Source of the DNA: Lysinibacillus fusiformis
Lineage (GTDB): Bacteria > Bacillota > Bacilli > Bacillales_A > Planococcaceae
Length of the DNA: 64,000 bases
Direction: 5' to 3'
NCBI RefSeq assembly: GCF_007362955.1
Contig: NZ_CP041696.1
Span: 4,340,001 to 4,404,000, forward strand
A model generated the notes under the pieces. That model saw only the letters and a list, made by a program, of their open reading frames with translations, did not search any database and was not told the DNA's origin. The translations under genes and the position numbers were made by a program. Positions 9,359-18,682 of the stretch are shown piece by piece (the first letter of the stretch is position 1; every line of letters begins with the position of its first letter).

Positions 9359-11041
9359 ATGAATTTTAAATCAATCAGCACGAGAATCATTTTTGCATTT
9401 AGTATCATAGTGACAGTCATCGTTTTAAATATCGGATATAATGTGTACGCGGTTACTCAAAGTAATAGAGCGACAGAACAAATAGTTGATGAAGAATTAC
9501 AATTATTAATTACAGATTACGAACTAGCCTCCACAATTGCAGTAAGAATTGCAGCTGCTAGGGGTTATATATTATCTGGCGAAGAAAAATACAAAGATAT
9601 TTATACGCATAACGTGGAACGGGCAATTGACAATGAGAAAAAACGTTTAGCAATTTCTCATTCAACTGAATTTCAGAAGTTTTCGGATATGGCGAAAGAA
9701 TGGAGTAGATATGTTCAAAACGATGTGTTTGATATATATGATCAAGGCAATGTCGAGTTGGCAACAAAAAATCTAGCTGCGATGGATGCGAAAGCAACTG
9801 AAATTCGTGAGGGCTATGAGGGCTTGGCAGAACATCGTAAACAGTCGATTAATGCTGTTGGCACAGATATGATTTCAGCAGGTGAAAGTCAGCAAGTAAC
9901 AAGTGTTATTGTTGGCATAGCTATTGTTGTAATTGCCATTATTACGGCTTTAATTAGTGCTAGAAGGATTTCTAAACCAATCATCATCCTTACAAAACGC
10001 ATGCAACGAATAACTGAAGGTGATTTAAGTGAGCCTGCGCTCGATGTGAAAACGAGAGATGAGCTAGGACAATTGACAACAGCAACAAATAAGATGGCTG
10101 AAATCTTGAATCAATTGTTAAAGCATATACAAACAGTTGCAAATGATGTTGCATCACATAGTGAAGAATTGATGCAGTCCGCTACAGAAGTTAAGGTTGG
10201 AACAGAGCAAATTGTAGACACAGTAGCTGAAATAGCGAGTGGTACAGAGATTCAGGCAAGTAATGCTTCTGATGTGGCTACAACAATGACAGAATTTACA
10301 ACACAGGTGACAGACGTAAATATGGGCAGTAAGGAAGTCAATCAATATTCACAAGAAGTGATGCACTTAACCAAAGAGGGTAAGGGGTTAATGGAAGCTT
10401 CCACACAGCAAATGAATACAATTGACCATATAGTTAAAGATGCGGTTATTAAAGTGGATAGTTTAAGTAAACAAACACAAGAAATTTCTAAAATAGTGGC
10501 AGCCATTCATGCTATTGCAGATCAAACGAACTTATTGGCACTCAACGCAGCTATTGAAGCAGCACGTGCTGGTGAGCATGGGAAAGGTTTCGCTGTTGTA
10601 GCAGATGAAGTGCGTAAACTTGCAGAACAAGTATCTGTATCCGTTGATGATATTACAAGCATCGTGCAAAAAATCCAACATGAATCGGTGATGGTTACAA
10701 CATCACTCGAAAGTGGATACGGTGAGGTTGAAAAAGGTACCATGCAGATTGCTTCTACAAATGAAACATTTAATCAAATTGCAGATGCAGTTCAGTCAAT
10801 GTCAACTAGCATTGTAACGATGTCTTCGAAATTAGAGGAAGTCGTCCAAAATAGCCTCAATATCAATAAATCTGTCGACGAAATCGCAGCTGTTTCCGAA
10901 CAATCTGCTGCAGGCATTCAAGAAACATCTGCTACAATCGAGCAAGCGGCAAGCTCGATGGATGAAATCAACAATAGTTCGGTCAATTTGGCAGAAATGG
11001 CAGAAAATTTAAACGAACAAATCAGTAAATTTAAATTATAG
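9359..11041 (+). CDS. Methyl-accepting chemotaxis protein
   Basis: A 560-residue chemoreceptor. One membrane helix lies near residues 10-30 ([21 protein letters not shown]), followed by a helical extracellular domain of about 150 residues with four-helix-bundle character. A second helix lies near 180-200 ([17 protein letters not shown]), then a HAMP linker ([15 protein letters not shown]) and a long coiled-coil signalling domain. The conserved hairpin tip reads [21 protein letters not shown]. It should sense a small ligand outside the cell and control CheA through CheW. It is a single gene with its own AAGGAG site. The ligand is unknown. Confidence 0.95.
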   Translation: MNFKSISTRIIFAFSIIVTVIVLNIGYNVYAVTQSNRATEQIVDEELQLLITDYELASTIAVRIAAARGYILSGEEKYKDIYTHNVERAIDNEKKRLAISHSTEFQKFSDMAKEWSRYVQNDVFDIYDQGNVELATKNLAAMDAKATEIREGYEGLAEHRKQSINAVGTDMISAGESQQVTSVIVGIAIVVIAIITALISARRISKPIIILTKRMQRITEGDLSEPALDVKTRDELGQLTTATNKMAEILNQLLKHIQTVANDVASHSEELMQSATEVKVGTEQIVDTVAEIASGTEIQASNASDVATTMTEFTTQVTDVNMGSKEVNQYSQEVMHLTKEGKGLMEASTQQMNTIDHIVKDAVIKVDSLSKQTQEISKIVAAIHAIADQTNLLALNAAIEAARAGEHGKGFAVVADEVRKLAEQVSVSVDDITSIVQKIQHESVMVTTSLESGYGEVEKGTMQIASTNETFNQIADAVQSMSTSIVTMSSKLEEVVQNSLNINKSVDEIAAVSEQSAAGIQETSATIEQAASSMDEINNSSVNLAEMAENLNEQISKFKL

Positions 11042-11121
11042 ACGAACGAAATTAACCTAGCGTATTTCATACTTCCATCACATTTAGCATGTATACTAGT
11101 GTATTGGAAGGTGGAATAATT

Positions 11122-12033
11122 TTGAGAAAATATATACTAATGGTACTGATGAGTACTCTACTTCTTGCGCCAACGGCTTATGCGCATACAATGGATAAAA
11201 CTATGCTCTATACGGATGTTCCTGCAACAACGCCAGATTTACAGGAAATCATGGTACTCCATAGTATCGGGCTTATTGGCTACAATGGTACTGATATGGC
11301 ATTAAACCCAACTGAAAATTTATCACGTGAGGATTTTGCTGGCTGGGTAGGGGGCTTCTTCGGCCTTGAAGGTTCAACAGTTGATGAACTGGCCCAAGCC
11401 GCAAAAAATGAGGATTATGTATCTACATTAGAAGGCGATATTACGTATAAGGAAATCAATACTGCGTTATTTCATAATAAACTAGAATTTGAAAAACCAG
11501 ACGCTACGTTAACAAAAGACGAATATATTTCCTTTTTAACAGAAAACATAGATGTCGATATGGGTGGTCATACACTGCTTCAGATGGGTGGATTTTCATA
11601 TGGCCCAACAGGTACAATTGAAGATGTTGTAACAGGTGATGAAACAGGTCTTATTATTGATGGTAAAACATATATGCTTTCAGGTCATCCACGAATTTTT
11701 GCAGATTCTACCGAGGCAGAAAGTTGGGTTGGTCAAAAATTAGAACAGTCCATTTTAACTACAAGTGCTGGTCATCATCATGGTCATGAAACACAGACAA
11801 CGACGATGACTGCGCCTACGTTACAATACATTCAACTCGGAACGACTACACAAGTAGCGACAGAAGACACGAAACAAGAACAGCCAATTGCAAACGCTAC
11901 ACCAAGAGATCAACAGCAATCAAGTGAAGCGGCTGACACAACATCGTCAAGCACAAGCACTTTATGGATGGTCGCAGTTGGTGCAATACTAGCCGTTATT
12001 ATGGGCATTGCTTTCTGGAAGCGAAAAAAATAA
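11122..12033 (+). CDS. Exported SLH-like protein with C-terminal membrane anchor
   Basis: A TTG at 11122 with AAGGTGG upstream gives a 303-residue protein with a clear signal peptide (KYILMVLMSTLLLAPTAYAH, cleavage after AYA). A stretch beginning YTDVPATTPDLQEIMVLHS resembles a degenerate S-layer homology motif. A second similar half follows (LTKDEYISFLTENID). Then come a His-rich segment (GHHHGHE), a Thr/Ser/Gln-rich linker, a membrane helix (LWMVAVGAILAVIMGIAFW) and a basic KRKK tail. It therefore looks like a surface protein held in the membrane rather than by a sortase. The His cluster may bind metal, which is inference. Confidence 0.65.
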   Translation: MRKYILMVLMSTLLLAPTAYAHTMDKTMLYTDVPATTPDLQEIMVLHSIGLIGYNGTDMALNPTENLSREDFAGWVGGFFGLEGSTVDELAQAAKNEDYVSTLEGDITYKEINTALFHNKLEFEKPDATLTKDEYISFLTENIDVDMGGHTLLQMGGFSYGPTGTIEDVVTGDETGLIIDGKTYMLSGHPRIFADSTEAESWVGQKLEQSILTTSAGHHHGHETQTTTMTAPTLQYIQLGTTTQVATEDTKQEQPIANATPRDQQQSSEAADTTSSSTSTLWMVAVGAILAVIMGIAFWKRKK

Positions 12034-12043
12034 TAGTAACTAC

Positions 12044-12091
12044 AAAAAACCAGCAAATTTACGAGGAAATCGTAAGTATTGCTGGTTTTTT
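12044..12091. terminator. Bidirectional terminator between convergent genes
   Basis: AAAAAACCAGCAA (12044-12056) pairs with TTGCTGGTTTTTT (12079-12091), with an inner stem around TTACG/CGTAA. The T and A runs on both sides fit termination of the converging genes on either strand. Confidence 0.85.
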
Positions 12092-12121
12092 CAATGGAAA
12101 TTTTTATTTAACTTGCCTTAC

Positions 12122-12547
12122 TTAGATTGTTTGCCATTTCGCTCCTAGCCATGAAAGGAAGTTCTTACCTTGATCACCTTCATAGGCATCGTAGACATCG
12201 AGTCGTGTACGCTTTAACTTATCAGCGAAGTCTGACACTGTATGGTCTGCAGGTAAGCTTTTCTTTACGCGTATAAATACTTTTTCAGCACCTTTAATCA
12301 GCTCGAATTTACGGCGGACAGGCTGTGTTACATCTTCACCAAATTTCGTTAATGCTTCAAATGCCGCTTGCTGAACAGCAAACACCGTATCTGCTTTTAC
12401 ACGATTGTGTAATAAGTCAATGACCTTTTCATGTTTGTAGCTACTTAGTGTCTGCACAGCAGCCAAGCGTTCACGCCAGCTCGAAGTATAGTTGGCAGCC
12501 TTTTTTAAATCTAGGTAGTTTTCGGGTAACTCAGTTTGAATTTTCAT
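12122..12547 (-). CDS. HEAT-repeat protein
   Basis: A 141-residue soluble protein starting at the ATG at 12545-12547 behind AAAGGAGC. A longer frame upstream exists but has no better start. The central part holds repeated helix pairs of the HEAT type (SSWRERLAAVQTLSSYKHEKV, VFAVQQAAFEALTKFGED), and the C-terminal half is basic. HEAT proteins are scaffolds or act in phycobilin-lyase-like or DNA-binding roles; nothing nearby narrows the function. It is a single-gene unit converging on the SLH-like gene. Confidence 0.65.
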   Translation of the reverse strand: MKIQTELPENYLDLKKAANYTSSWRERLAAVQTLSSYKHEKVIDLLHNRVKADTVFAVQQAAFEALTKFGEDVTQPVRRKFELIKGAEKVFIRVKKSLPADHTVSDFADKLKRTRLDVYDAYEGDQGKNFLSWLGAKWQTI

Positions 12548-12963
12548 ATGTGCTCCTTTGTAATAACGGACATAATTCTTTGTAGCAGAATGCGCCTTAT
12601 TTCGTTTCTTTATAATGAGCAAATTCACTTTAAAATAGAACCAATATTAAAGAAATATAAGCGACAATTGTTATTCTATCGGCGCATCTGTAGACTCCAT
12701 CAGCGATATGCAATGGCGCAATCCCACTGCTACCGGCGGAAATAATCTATCCTACGATGATTTAAGATAAAACATCATTCTTATATATTAATATGGAAAA
12801 ATCTATATCGAAATATACTCACATAGAGTAATTATATAGAAACTGACCCAGAAAGCAATGATTCGATGATTTGGTGAAAAAAGGAATAGAAATTAATAAG
12901 TGGTTTTAAATGTAGATTTTACTCAAAATTTGTAAAATAATAGAACTGAACATATGTAGGGTT
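12548..12963. other. Intergenic region before CRISPR leader 1
   Basis: No real gene was recognised. A patch near 12670-12755 is more GC-rich than its surroundings and could be a small coding remnant (a short frame reads AICNGAIPLLPAEII), but it is too short to assign. The remainder is AT-rich. Confidence 0.4.
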
Positions 12964-13140
12964 TGCTATAATATATGAAAAGTGCGAAACGTAAGCAAAC
13001 ATAATTTCGTTAATCGATTCGCACCAGATTTTGTGTATATGGATCGGAAAAAATTTGTTAAGTTGTTTCTTAAGGACTATGAGGAATGAGTAATTTACTA
13101 ATAATGACTTATAAGTGTCATTATTTCGTCAGAAAATGCG
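12964..13140 (+). promoter_or_regulatory. CRISPR leader 1 with extended -10 promoter
   Basis: TGCTATAAT at 12964-12972 is an extended -10 element pointing into the array. GTGCGAA at 12982-12988 and TTCGCAC at 13018-13024 form an inverted repeat with 29 bases between the arms, and 116 bases follow before the first repeat. A second inverted repeat (AATAATGAC and its complement, 13100-13125) begins 41 bases before the first repeat. Leader 2 has the same spacing throughout, so these are likely recognition sites for array transcription or spacer integration. Confidence 0.8.
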
Positions 13141-15126
13141 GTCTCTTCTCGTATGAGGAGAGTGGATTGAAATGTGACTACCTACACCATGTATTTGCAA
13201 GCTATATGTCTCTTCTCGTATGAGGAGAGTGGATTGAAATCACATGTCTATTGTGTTTTGCTGCTGTTGGTATTGGTCTCTTCTCGTATGAGGAGAGTGG
13301 ATTGAAATTGACTATGAGGAACATAACAATCCATTTCATCATCGTCTCTTCTCGTATGAGGAGAGTGGATTGAAATCTTAGATGGTACAACATCATTACT
13401 AGATGCTGCAGTCTCTTCTCGTATGAGGAGAGTGGATTGAAATAATATTATCTAAAAGTTTTGAACGTAAATCATATGTCTCTTCTCGTATGAGGAGAGT
13501 GGATTGAAATATTAGATTACTTCAAGTAAATTAAAATAAGCTTTAGTCTCTTCTCGTATGAGGAGAGTGGATTGAAATTGTACAGATAAAACACTGTCGT
13601 TAAAACCAAAATTGTCTCTTCTCGTATGAGGAGAGTGGATTGAAATCAGCCTAAATACATTACATAACCTGGATTTACCAGTCTCTTCTCGTATGAGGAG
13701 AGTGGATTGAAATATTGACCAAATTACTCTTTTGTTTATTGTCAACAGTCTCTTCTCGTATGAGGAGAGTGGATTGAAATAAGCAACTCTTTATGGTCAT
13801 AAGCATCATTGGCGTCTCTTCTCGTATGAGGAGAGTGGATTGAAATCTCAAATTGGTGAGAAGTGTTATAGTAGCCCTTGTCTCTTCTCGTATGAGGAGA
13901 GTGGATTGAAATTTCGTTCGGAAATTTTAGCTGCACATACCGGGCATGTCTCTTCTCGTATGAGGAGAGTGGATTGAAATCGAAAACACCTGTTGGAGCT
14001 AAATGACAAACAATAGTCTCTTCTCGTATGAGGAGAGTGGATTGAAATGAACTTCATCATCATTTAGGTAAGCGAATGGTTTAGTCTCTTCTCGTATGAG
14101 GAGAGTGGATTGAAATTTTTGCTCTCTCTACTAACATTTTAGCGTCACTTCGTCTCTTCTCGTATGAGGAGAGTGGATTGAAATGCAAGGTAGCAACACT
14201 TTGCGAACCTGTTGTCGTGTCTCTTCTCGTATGAGGAGAGTGGATTGAAATTCCACGTTTAGCAAAAGCTTCACTCAACTTTTGGTCTCTTCTCGTATGA
14301 GGAGAGTGGATTGAAATCAGTCAAGATTATCTTGCCCACGTAACTCTGGGTCTCTTCTCGTATGAGGAGAGTGGATTGAAATATACGATTAATTGTGTAT
14401 AAATGTAGGTCCCGTCGTCTCTTCTCGTATGAGGAGAGTGGATTGAAATAAGACGATGTAACCGGTGAAGATGTACAAGCCATGGTCTCTTCTCGTATGA
14501 GGAGAGTGGATTGAAATTAAAAGGATTGGGCGCTGATGCTGATACAATAAGTCTCTTCTCGTATGAGGAGAGTGGATTGAAATGTATAAACATCCGCGAC
14601 AACAACCGTATCCCTGAGTCTCTTCTCGTATGAGGAGAGTGGATTGAAATAACGTACAAAAACAAAGGTGCGTCGTCTAGTTATGTCTCTTCTCGTATGA
14701 GGAGAGTGGATTGAAATTTTCTTCCGAAGAGGAAAAAGTATAGAAATATGTATGTCTCTTCTCGTATGAGGAGAGTGGATTGAAATCATAGACAATTACC
14801 TCTATCATCCACTAAAACGAAGTCTCTTCTCGTATGAGGAGAGTGGATTGAAATGGTAAATGAATAACAATATTAGATCAACTTTTAGTCTCTTCTCGTA
14901 TGAGGAGAGTGGATTGAAATTACACCAAAGTTCGCCGCATAACGCTGTAATGTAGTCTCTTCTCGTATGAGGAGAGTGGATTGAAATACGTATTAAGTAT
15001 AATGATGATGCTGGTGCATTTGTCTCTTCTCGTATGAGGAGAGTGGATTGAAATTAACGTACTCAAAGATTGATGGTGGTTGGATAACGTCTCTTCTCGT
15101 ATGAGGAGAGAGTTTAGTATTGAAAT
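13141..15126 (+). CRISPR. Type I-C CRISPR array 1: 30 repeats, 29 spacers
   Basis: The 33-bp repeat starts GTCTCTTCTCGTATGAGGAG and ends AGTGGATTGAAAT, with 32-36 bp spacers. Repeat starts run from 13141, 13208, 13276 and so on to 15089. Within each repeat CTCTTCTC pairs with GAGGAGAG around GTAT (one G-U pair), leaving the I-C tag GTGGATTGAAAT 3' of the stem. The last repeat (15089-15126) is degenerate: it diverges after the stem and is 5 bp longer, which marks the leader-distal end next to cas3. Spacers 6, 7 and 9 recur in array 2. Apparent protein frames across this block are repeat translations, not genes. Confidence 0.98.
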
Positions 15127-15189
15127 ATTGAACTGGAGGAATATTAGTTTTTATTGTGTTAGAAGTGTAGTTAGAATTAGAAAGGAAAA

Positions 15190-17628
15190 ATGCGAAAAAT
15201 GAAGAAGGAATTTATTGCACATATTCGTACAAGTGATGGAGCAGAGCAGTTGTTGGTAGACCATTTAAAAGAAGTACAACACATTGCGGAGGAAATTGGA
15301 GAGAAAATTGGATTGAAACATGTAACGGGGTTAGCGGGGATGCTACATGATATGGGAAAATTTAGTGATGCTTTTCAGAACTACATACGTGAGGCGGTTG
15401 CGAACCCCGATGATCCGCCTAAAAGAGGGAGTGTTGATCATTCAACTGCGGGTGGGAAGTTTCTAATAGAGCAAAGTCAGCCTATAAATTCGGCTTCACA
15501 AATCTTAGTGGAGTGCGTTGCCAATGTGATTTTTTCACATCATGGGCAGCTACTTGATATGGTGGACAAAGAGGGGCAGTCGCCATTTATGGGGCGAGCT
15601 ACATCAGAAAAGGAATTTGACTTTGTGGCAGTGCAACAACGCTTTTTTCAAGAAATGTATAATTTAACTTATATGACGGACTATATGAAGCAAGCGGAAG
15701 CAGAAATGCAAACATATCTCGAAAGTAAACTGAAAAGTGTGAAAACAAATGGCGAAGCGGCTATTGCGATACAAAAAGCAACGAGCTTTGTGACGATGTA
15801 TATTTTCAGTGCACTAATTGATGCAGATCGTCGCAATTCACGTGCCTTTGAGGAACAGGAAGAAATCACACATTTTGAGGTGCAACCACTCTGGCAAACA
15901 TTTGAACAGCGTCTCAATCAGGATTTAGAGAATAAGCAGCAAGATGCATTGCCAAATGAAATAACACGTCTACGTAAGCAAATGTCAGCAAATTGTTTCG
16001 ATAAAGCGGCAGTTCCAACAGGCATTTATACATTGTCAATTCCAACTGGTGGAGGGAAAACATTAGCGAGTCTGCGTTTTGCTTTGCGACATGCACAGTT
16101 TCATCAAAAGCAACGCATTATTTACATAGTACCGTACACGACTATTATTGAACAAAATGCGCAAGAAGTGCGAGAAGTTTTACAGGCCGAGGATTACTTA
16201 CTTGAACATCACAGTAATTTAATCGAGGATTCAGAGCATCATGAAAACCTATCTTTTAATGCGTATCAAGCAGCAAGAAGGCTAAATGCAGCAAAGGATA
16301 ATTGGGATGTACCGATACTTTTTACAACGATGGTGCAGTTTTTAGAAACGTTTTATAGTGGAAAATCACGTAATTCACGGCGATTACATAATTTAGCCAA
16401 TAGCATAGTTATTTTTGACGAGGTACAATCTGTGCCAACTCATTGTGTGTCATTATTTAATGAGGCACTGAATTTCTTAACACATACTTGTAATACGACG
16501 GGGGTTCTTTGTACGGCGACACAGCCGGCCCTTCAGCATGTACAGCACAATATTGACATTGATGGTGAGATTATTGAAAATTTACCAACAATTATTCAAG
16601 CATTTAAGCGTACAGAAATAATATCAATGTTAAAAACTGAGGGCTGGCGAACAGAAGAAATCCGCGAATTCATAGGGGAAACGTTAACGGCACGTAATAA
16701 TGTCTTGATTATTTTAAACACAAAGAAGGCAGTTCGGGATTTATATGACCAGTTTAAATATGCTGATTTTTATGTTGTGCATTTAAGTACAGGGATGTGC
16801 CCAGCGCATCGTAAGGAAAAACTAGAAGTGATGCGTGAGAAACTGAAAAAGAAAGAAAAATTTGTTTGTATTAGTACGCAGTTAATTGAGGCTGGTGTAG
16901 ATATTAGTTTTGAATGTGTTATCCGTTCTTTAGCAGGGCTTGATTCAATTGCGCAGGCGGCTGGACGTTGTAATCGCAATGGTGAAGTCGATTTACAGGA
17001 TGTGTATGTTATTAATCATGCAGAGGAGTCTCTAAGTAAGCTACCGACTATTAAAAAGGGTGGTGAGGGCTCACGTTATATTATGAAGGATTTACAGGAT
17101 AATTCAGCATTATTTGGTGGCTATTTATTGTCAACAGAGGCGATGACTCATTACTTTTATGATTTCTTTAGGGCATTTGATACCACATTAAATTATCCGC
17201 TAAACAATACATCTATTTATGATTTGTTGTTTAGTGTAGATACGGATTGGAATAAATCCTATATCAAGGGAGCGGGTAGAAAGCATCCATTAGCAACCTT
17301 GGCTAGCTATAAAACAGCCTTTTCGCATTTTGAGGTAATTGATGCCAAGACACAGGGGATACTCGTGCCGTATGGGGAGGGGAAGAATCTCATTAGTCAG
17401 CTCACGGGTCGTGAACCAATTTATGATTATAAGGTATTCTTGAAAAAAGCACAGCAATACAGTGTCAACGTGTTCAAACATGATTTTGAAGCGTTGAAGA
17501 CAAATAATCTGCTAATTATTGTGCAGTTTGGCTCGTTTAATATTTATGCAGCAAAAGAATCTGGATACGACGATCAATTTGGCATTAGTGTACAAGGTGA
17601 AGCAAGTTTGGATTTATTGAATATATAA
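15190..17628 (+). CDS. cas3: CRISPR-associated helicase-nuclease Cas3 (type I-C)
   Basis: An 812-residue fusion of an HD nuclease and a superfamily-2 helicase. The HD motif is LHDMGK (His53-Asp54), with an upstream His25 and a later SHH near residue 118. Helicase motif I is PTGGGKT (285-291), and the Walker B box is DEVQ (410-413). Motif III TATQP and the motif VI region QAAGRCNRNG follow. Cas3 is recruited by target-bound Cascade to nick and unwind invader DNA. The ATG at 15190 has GAAAGGAAAA upstream; an ATG at 15199 is an alternative. Unlike the rest of the cas genes it is followed by a 331-bp gap, so it is probably transcribed separately. Confidence 0.97.
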   Translation: MRKMKKEFIAHIRTSDGAEQLLVDHLKEVQHIAEEIGEKIGLKHVTGLAGMLHDMGKFSDAFQNYIREAVANPDDPPKRGSVDHSTAGGKFLIEQSQPINSASQILVECVANVIFSHHGQLLDMVDKEGQSPFMGRATSEKEFDFVAVQQRFFQEMYNLTYMTDYMKQAEAEMQTYLESKLKSVKTNGEAAIAIQKATSFVTMYIFSALIDADRRNSRAFEEQEEITHFEVQPLWQTFEQRLNQDLENKQQDALPNEITRLRKQMSANCFDKAAVPTGIYTLSIPTGGGKTLASLRFALRHAQFHQKQRIIYIVPYTTIIEQNAQEVREVLQAEDYLLEHHSNLIEDSEHHENLSFNAYQAARRLNAAKDNWDVPILFTTMVQFLETFYSGKSRNSRRLHNLANSIVIFDEVQSVPTHCVSLFNEALNFLTHTCNTTGVLCTATQPALQHVQHNIDIDGEIIENLPTIIQAFKRTEIISMLKTEGWRTEEIREFIGETLTARNNVLIILNTKKAVRDLYDQFKYADFYVVHLSTGMCPAHRKEKLEVMREKLKKKEKFVCISTQLIEAGVDISFECVIRSLAGLDSIAQAAGRCNRNGEVDLQDVYVINHAEESLSKLPTIKKGGEGSRYIMKDLQDNSALFGGYLLSTEAMTHYFYDFFRAFDTTLNYPLNNTSIYDLLFSVDTDWNKSYIKGAGRKHPLATLASYKTAFSHFEVIDAKTQGILVPYGEGKNLISQLTGREPIYDYKVFLKKAQQYSVNVFKHDFEALKTNNLLIIVQFGSFNIYAAKESGYDDQFGISVQGEASLDLLNI

Positions 17629-17629
17629 G

Positions 17630-17717
17630 AAAACGGTGCATCTATTCTTGAAATAGATGCACCAATTGCAAAAAAACAATAAATTGTTATAAATTTCAAT
17701 CCACGCTATGTAGCGAC
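17630..17717 (-). ncRNA. CreR-like mini crRNA: degenerate I-C repeat plus guide
   Basis: On the minus strand, 17717-17693 reads GTCGCTACATAGC then GTGGATTGAAAT. This is a 25-base repeat with a shortened stem (CGCT/AGCG) but an intact I-C 3' tag. A perfect TATAAT (17726-17721) puts the transcription start at or next to the repeat. The next bases, TTATAACAATTTATTG, act as a guide. They match 17793-17808 at 14 of 16 positions directly after a TTC PAM at 17790-17792. The two mismatches are at guide positions 6 and 12, which type I Cascade flips out. A hairpin with a T-rich tail ends the unit at about 85-90 nt. The target overlaps the cas5c promoter region, so autorepression of the cas operon by Cascade is the likely role (CreR type). 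A CreTA antitoxin is the alternative. Confidence 0.82.
17635..17663 (-). terminator. Terminator of the crRNA-like unit
   Basis: A perfect 12-bp stem (17635-17646 with 17652-17663, loop CTTGA). On the minus strand it is followed by GTTTTCTTAT, so it suits the small minus-strand RNA. On the plus strand no T run follows, so it is a poor terminator for cas3. Confidence 0.7.
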
Positions 17718-17720
17718 CTA

Positions 17721-17726
17721 ATTATA
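17721..17726 (-). promoter_or_regulatory. -10 box of the mini crRNA
   Basis: A perfect TATAAT on the minus strand lies 3 bases before the degenerate repeat. The -35 region is poor (an A/T run around 17744-17750), so the promoter may be weak or may need help. Confidence 0.6.
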
Positions 17727-17789
17727 GTATCACTTTTATTTTAAAAAATCACTTCTTCTTTAAAATAGTTATTCAAATTAGAAAAATCT

Positions 17790-17837
17790 TTCTTATATCA
17801 ATTAATTGAAATGTAATGTTGAATATTACCATATAAT
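17790..17837 (+). promoter_or_regulatory. cas5c operon promoter overlapped by a guide-matching protospacer
   Basis: TTC (17790-17792) is followed by the 16-base match to the mini crRNA (17793-17808). A -35-like TTGAAA lies at 17806-17811 and a perfect TATAAT at 17832-17837. The 20-base spacing between them is longer than ideal, so the exact -35 is uncertain. A 34-base Cascade footprint from 17793 would cover the -35 region and block RNA polymerase. Beyond base 16 the match fades, which would limit Cas3 cutting and favour pure repression. Confidence 0.7.
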
Positions 17838-17868
17838 GCTGTATTATGAAAATGAACTAATCTTGATT

Positions 17869-17934
17869 GACGGGTTTTATAGTATTGGTTGGTAGCCATA
17901 TAAAACCCGTCTAGGCTCAAAAATCTTTTTGAGC
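17869..17934 (+). promoter_or_regulatory. Two strong hairpins in the cas5c 5' leader
   Basis: A perfect 13-bp inverted repeat starts with GACGGGTTTTATA (17869-17881 with 17899-17911). A second one, GCTCAAAAA-TC-TTTTTGAGC, follows at 17915-17934, ending just before the ribosome site AGAGGAGGTGA. They lie in the predicted untranslated leader. They may control or protect the cas mRNA, or belong to a small RNA made from the repressed promoter. Confidence 0.6.
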
Positions 17935-17959
17935 ACTGATATTTAGAGGAGGTGACGTG

Positions 17960-18682
17960 ATGACAAAAGTACGAAATCAAATTGAGTTTAAAGTGAGCGG
18001 AGCTTATGCGTTGTTTACAGATCCACTAATGAAACTTGGTGGAGAAAAGATGACGACGCAGACTCCTTCCTATCAATCATTGAAGGGCATTGTGGAATCA
18101 ATTTATTGGAAACCATCCATAATTTGGTATATCGATGAAATTCGAGTAATGAATCCGATTCGAATGGAATCCAAGGGTGTTAGGCCAATCGAAATGTCGG
18201 GTGGCAATACGCTTGCTAATTACAGCTATTTGCGTGATGTGAGTTACCAAGTGCGCGCCCATTTCGAATTCAACACAAATCGTATGGATTTAGAGCAGGA
18301 CTTCAATGAAAATAAGCACCATAATATTTCTAAACGTTGTGTTGAAAAAGGCGGTCGACGTGATGTATTTTTAGGTACGCGTGAATGTCAAGCTTATGTG
18401 GAGGAATGTAATTTTGGTACCGGTACAGGCTTTTATGACAACTATGACGAGGTACATTTTGGTACGATGGTGCATGGTTTAAATTATCCAGATGAAACAG
18501 GTCGTAATACGCTTGAAACAAGACTATGGCAACCAATTATGAAATACGGCTATATTTCCTTTATTCGACCAGAGGATTGCCCGCTTGTTCGCCCGATTAA
18601 GGAAATGCAAGCAAAATCGTTTAGCCTAGGGGAATCAATGACGGGTGTGGACGCAGAATACGCAGAGTTAGGAGGTGAGTAA
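17960..18682 (+). CDS. cas5c: Cas5c (Cas5d), crRNA-processing Cascade subunit
   Basis: A protein of about 240 residues in the usual I-C position before cas8c. The opening [18 protein letters not shown] and the stretch [15 protein letters not shown] are family-typical. Type I-C lacks Cas6; Cas5c cuts the repeat hairpin and stays on the 5' tag of the crRNA. The start is the ATG at 17960 with AGAGGAGGTGA just upstream; the GTG at 17957 is less well spaced. The stop abuts the cas8c start as TAAATG. Its expression probably depends on the promoter at 17806-17837 and so on the mini crRNA described there. Cas5c should also process that RNA, closing a feedback loop. Confidence 0.95.
   Translation: MTKVRNQIEFKVSGAYALFTDPLMKLGGEKMTTQTPSYQSLKGIVESIYWKPSIIWYIDEIRVMNPIRMESKGVRPIEMSGGNTLANYSYLRDVSYQVRAHFEFNTNRMDLEQDFNENKHHNISKRCVEKGGRRDVFLGTRECQAYVEECNFGTGTGFYDNYDEVHFGTMVHGLNYPDETGRNTLETRLWQPIMKYGYISFIRPEDCPLVRPIKEMQAKSFSLGESMTGVDAEYAELGGE

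Noticed and set aside
13141..14795. Series of minus-strand open frames rich in ISIHSPHTRRD and FNPLSSYEKR
   Set aside because: They are translations of the CRISPR repeat in different frames, not proteins.
15127..15189. A second mini crRNA target upstream of cas3
   Set aside because: A TTC precedes TAACACAATAAAAAC on the minus strand, but the match to the guide is poor without shifting the register.
17290..17481. Minus-strand frame inside cas3 as a possible toxin partner of the mini crRNA
   Set aside because: It has no start site and lies fully antisense to conserved cas3 coding sequence.
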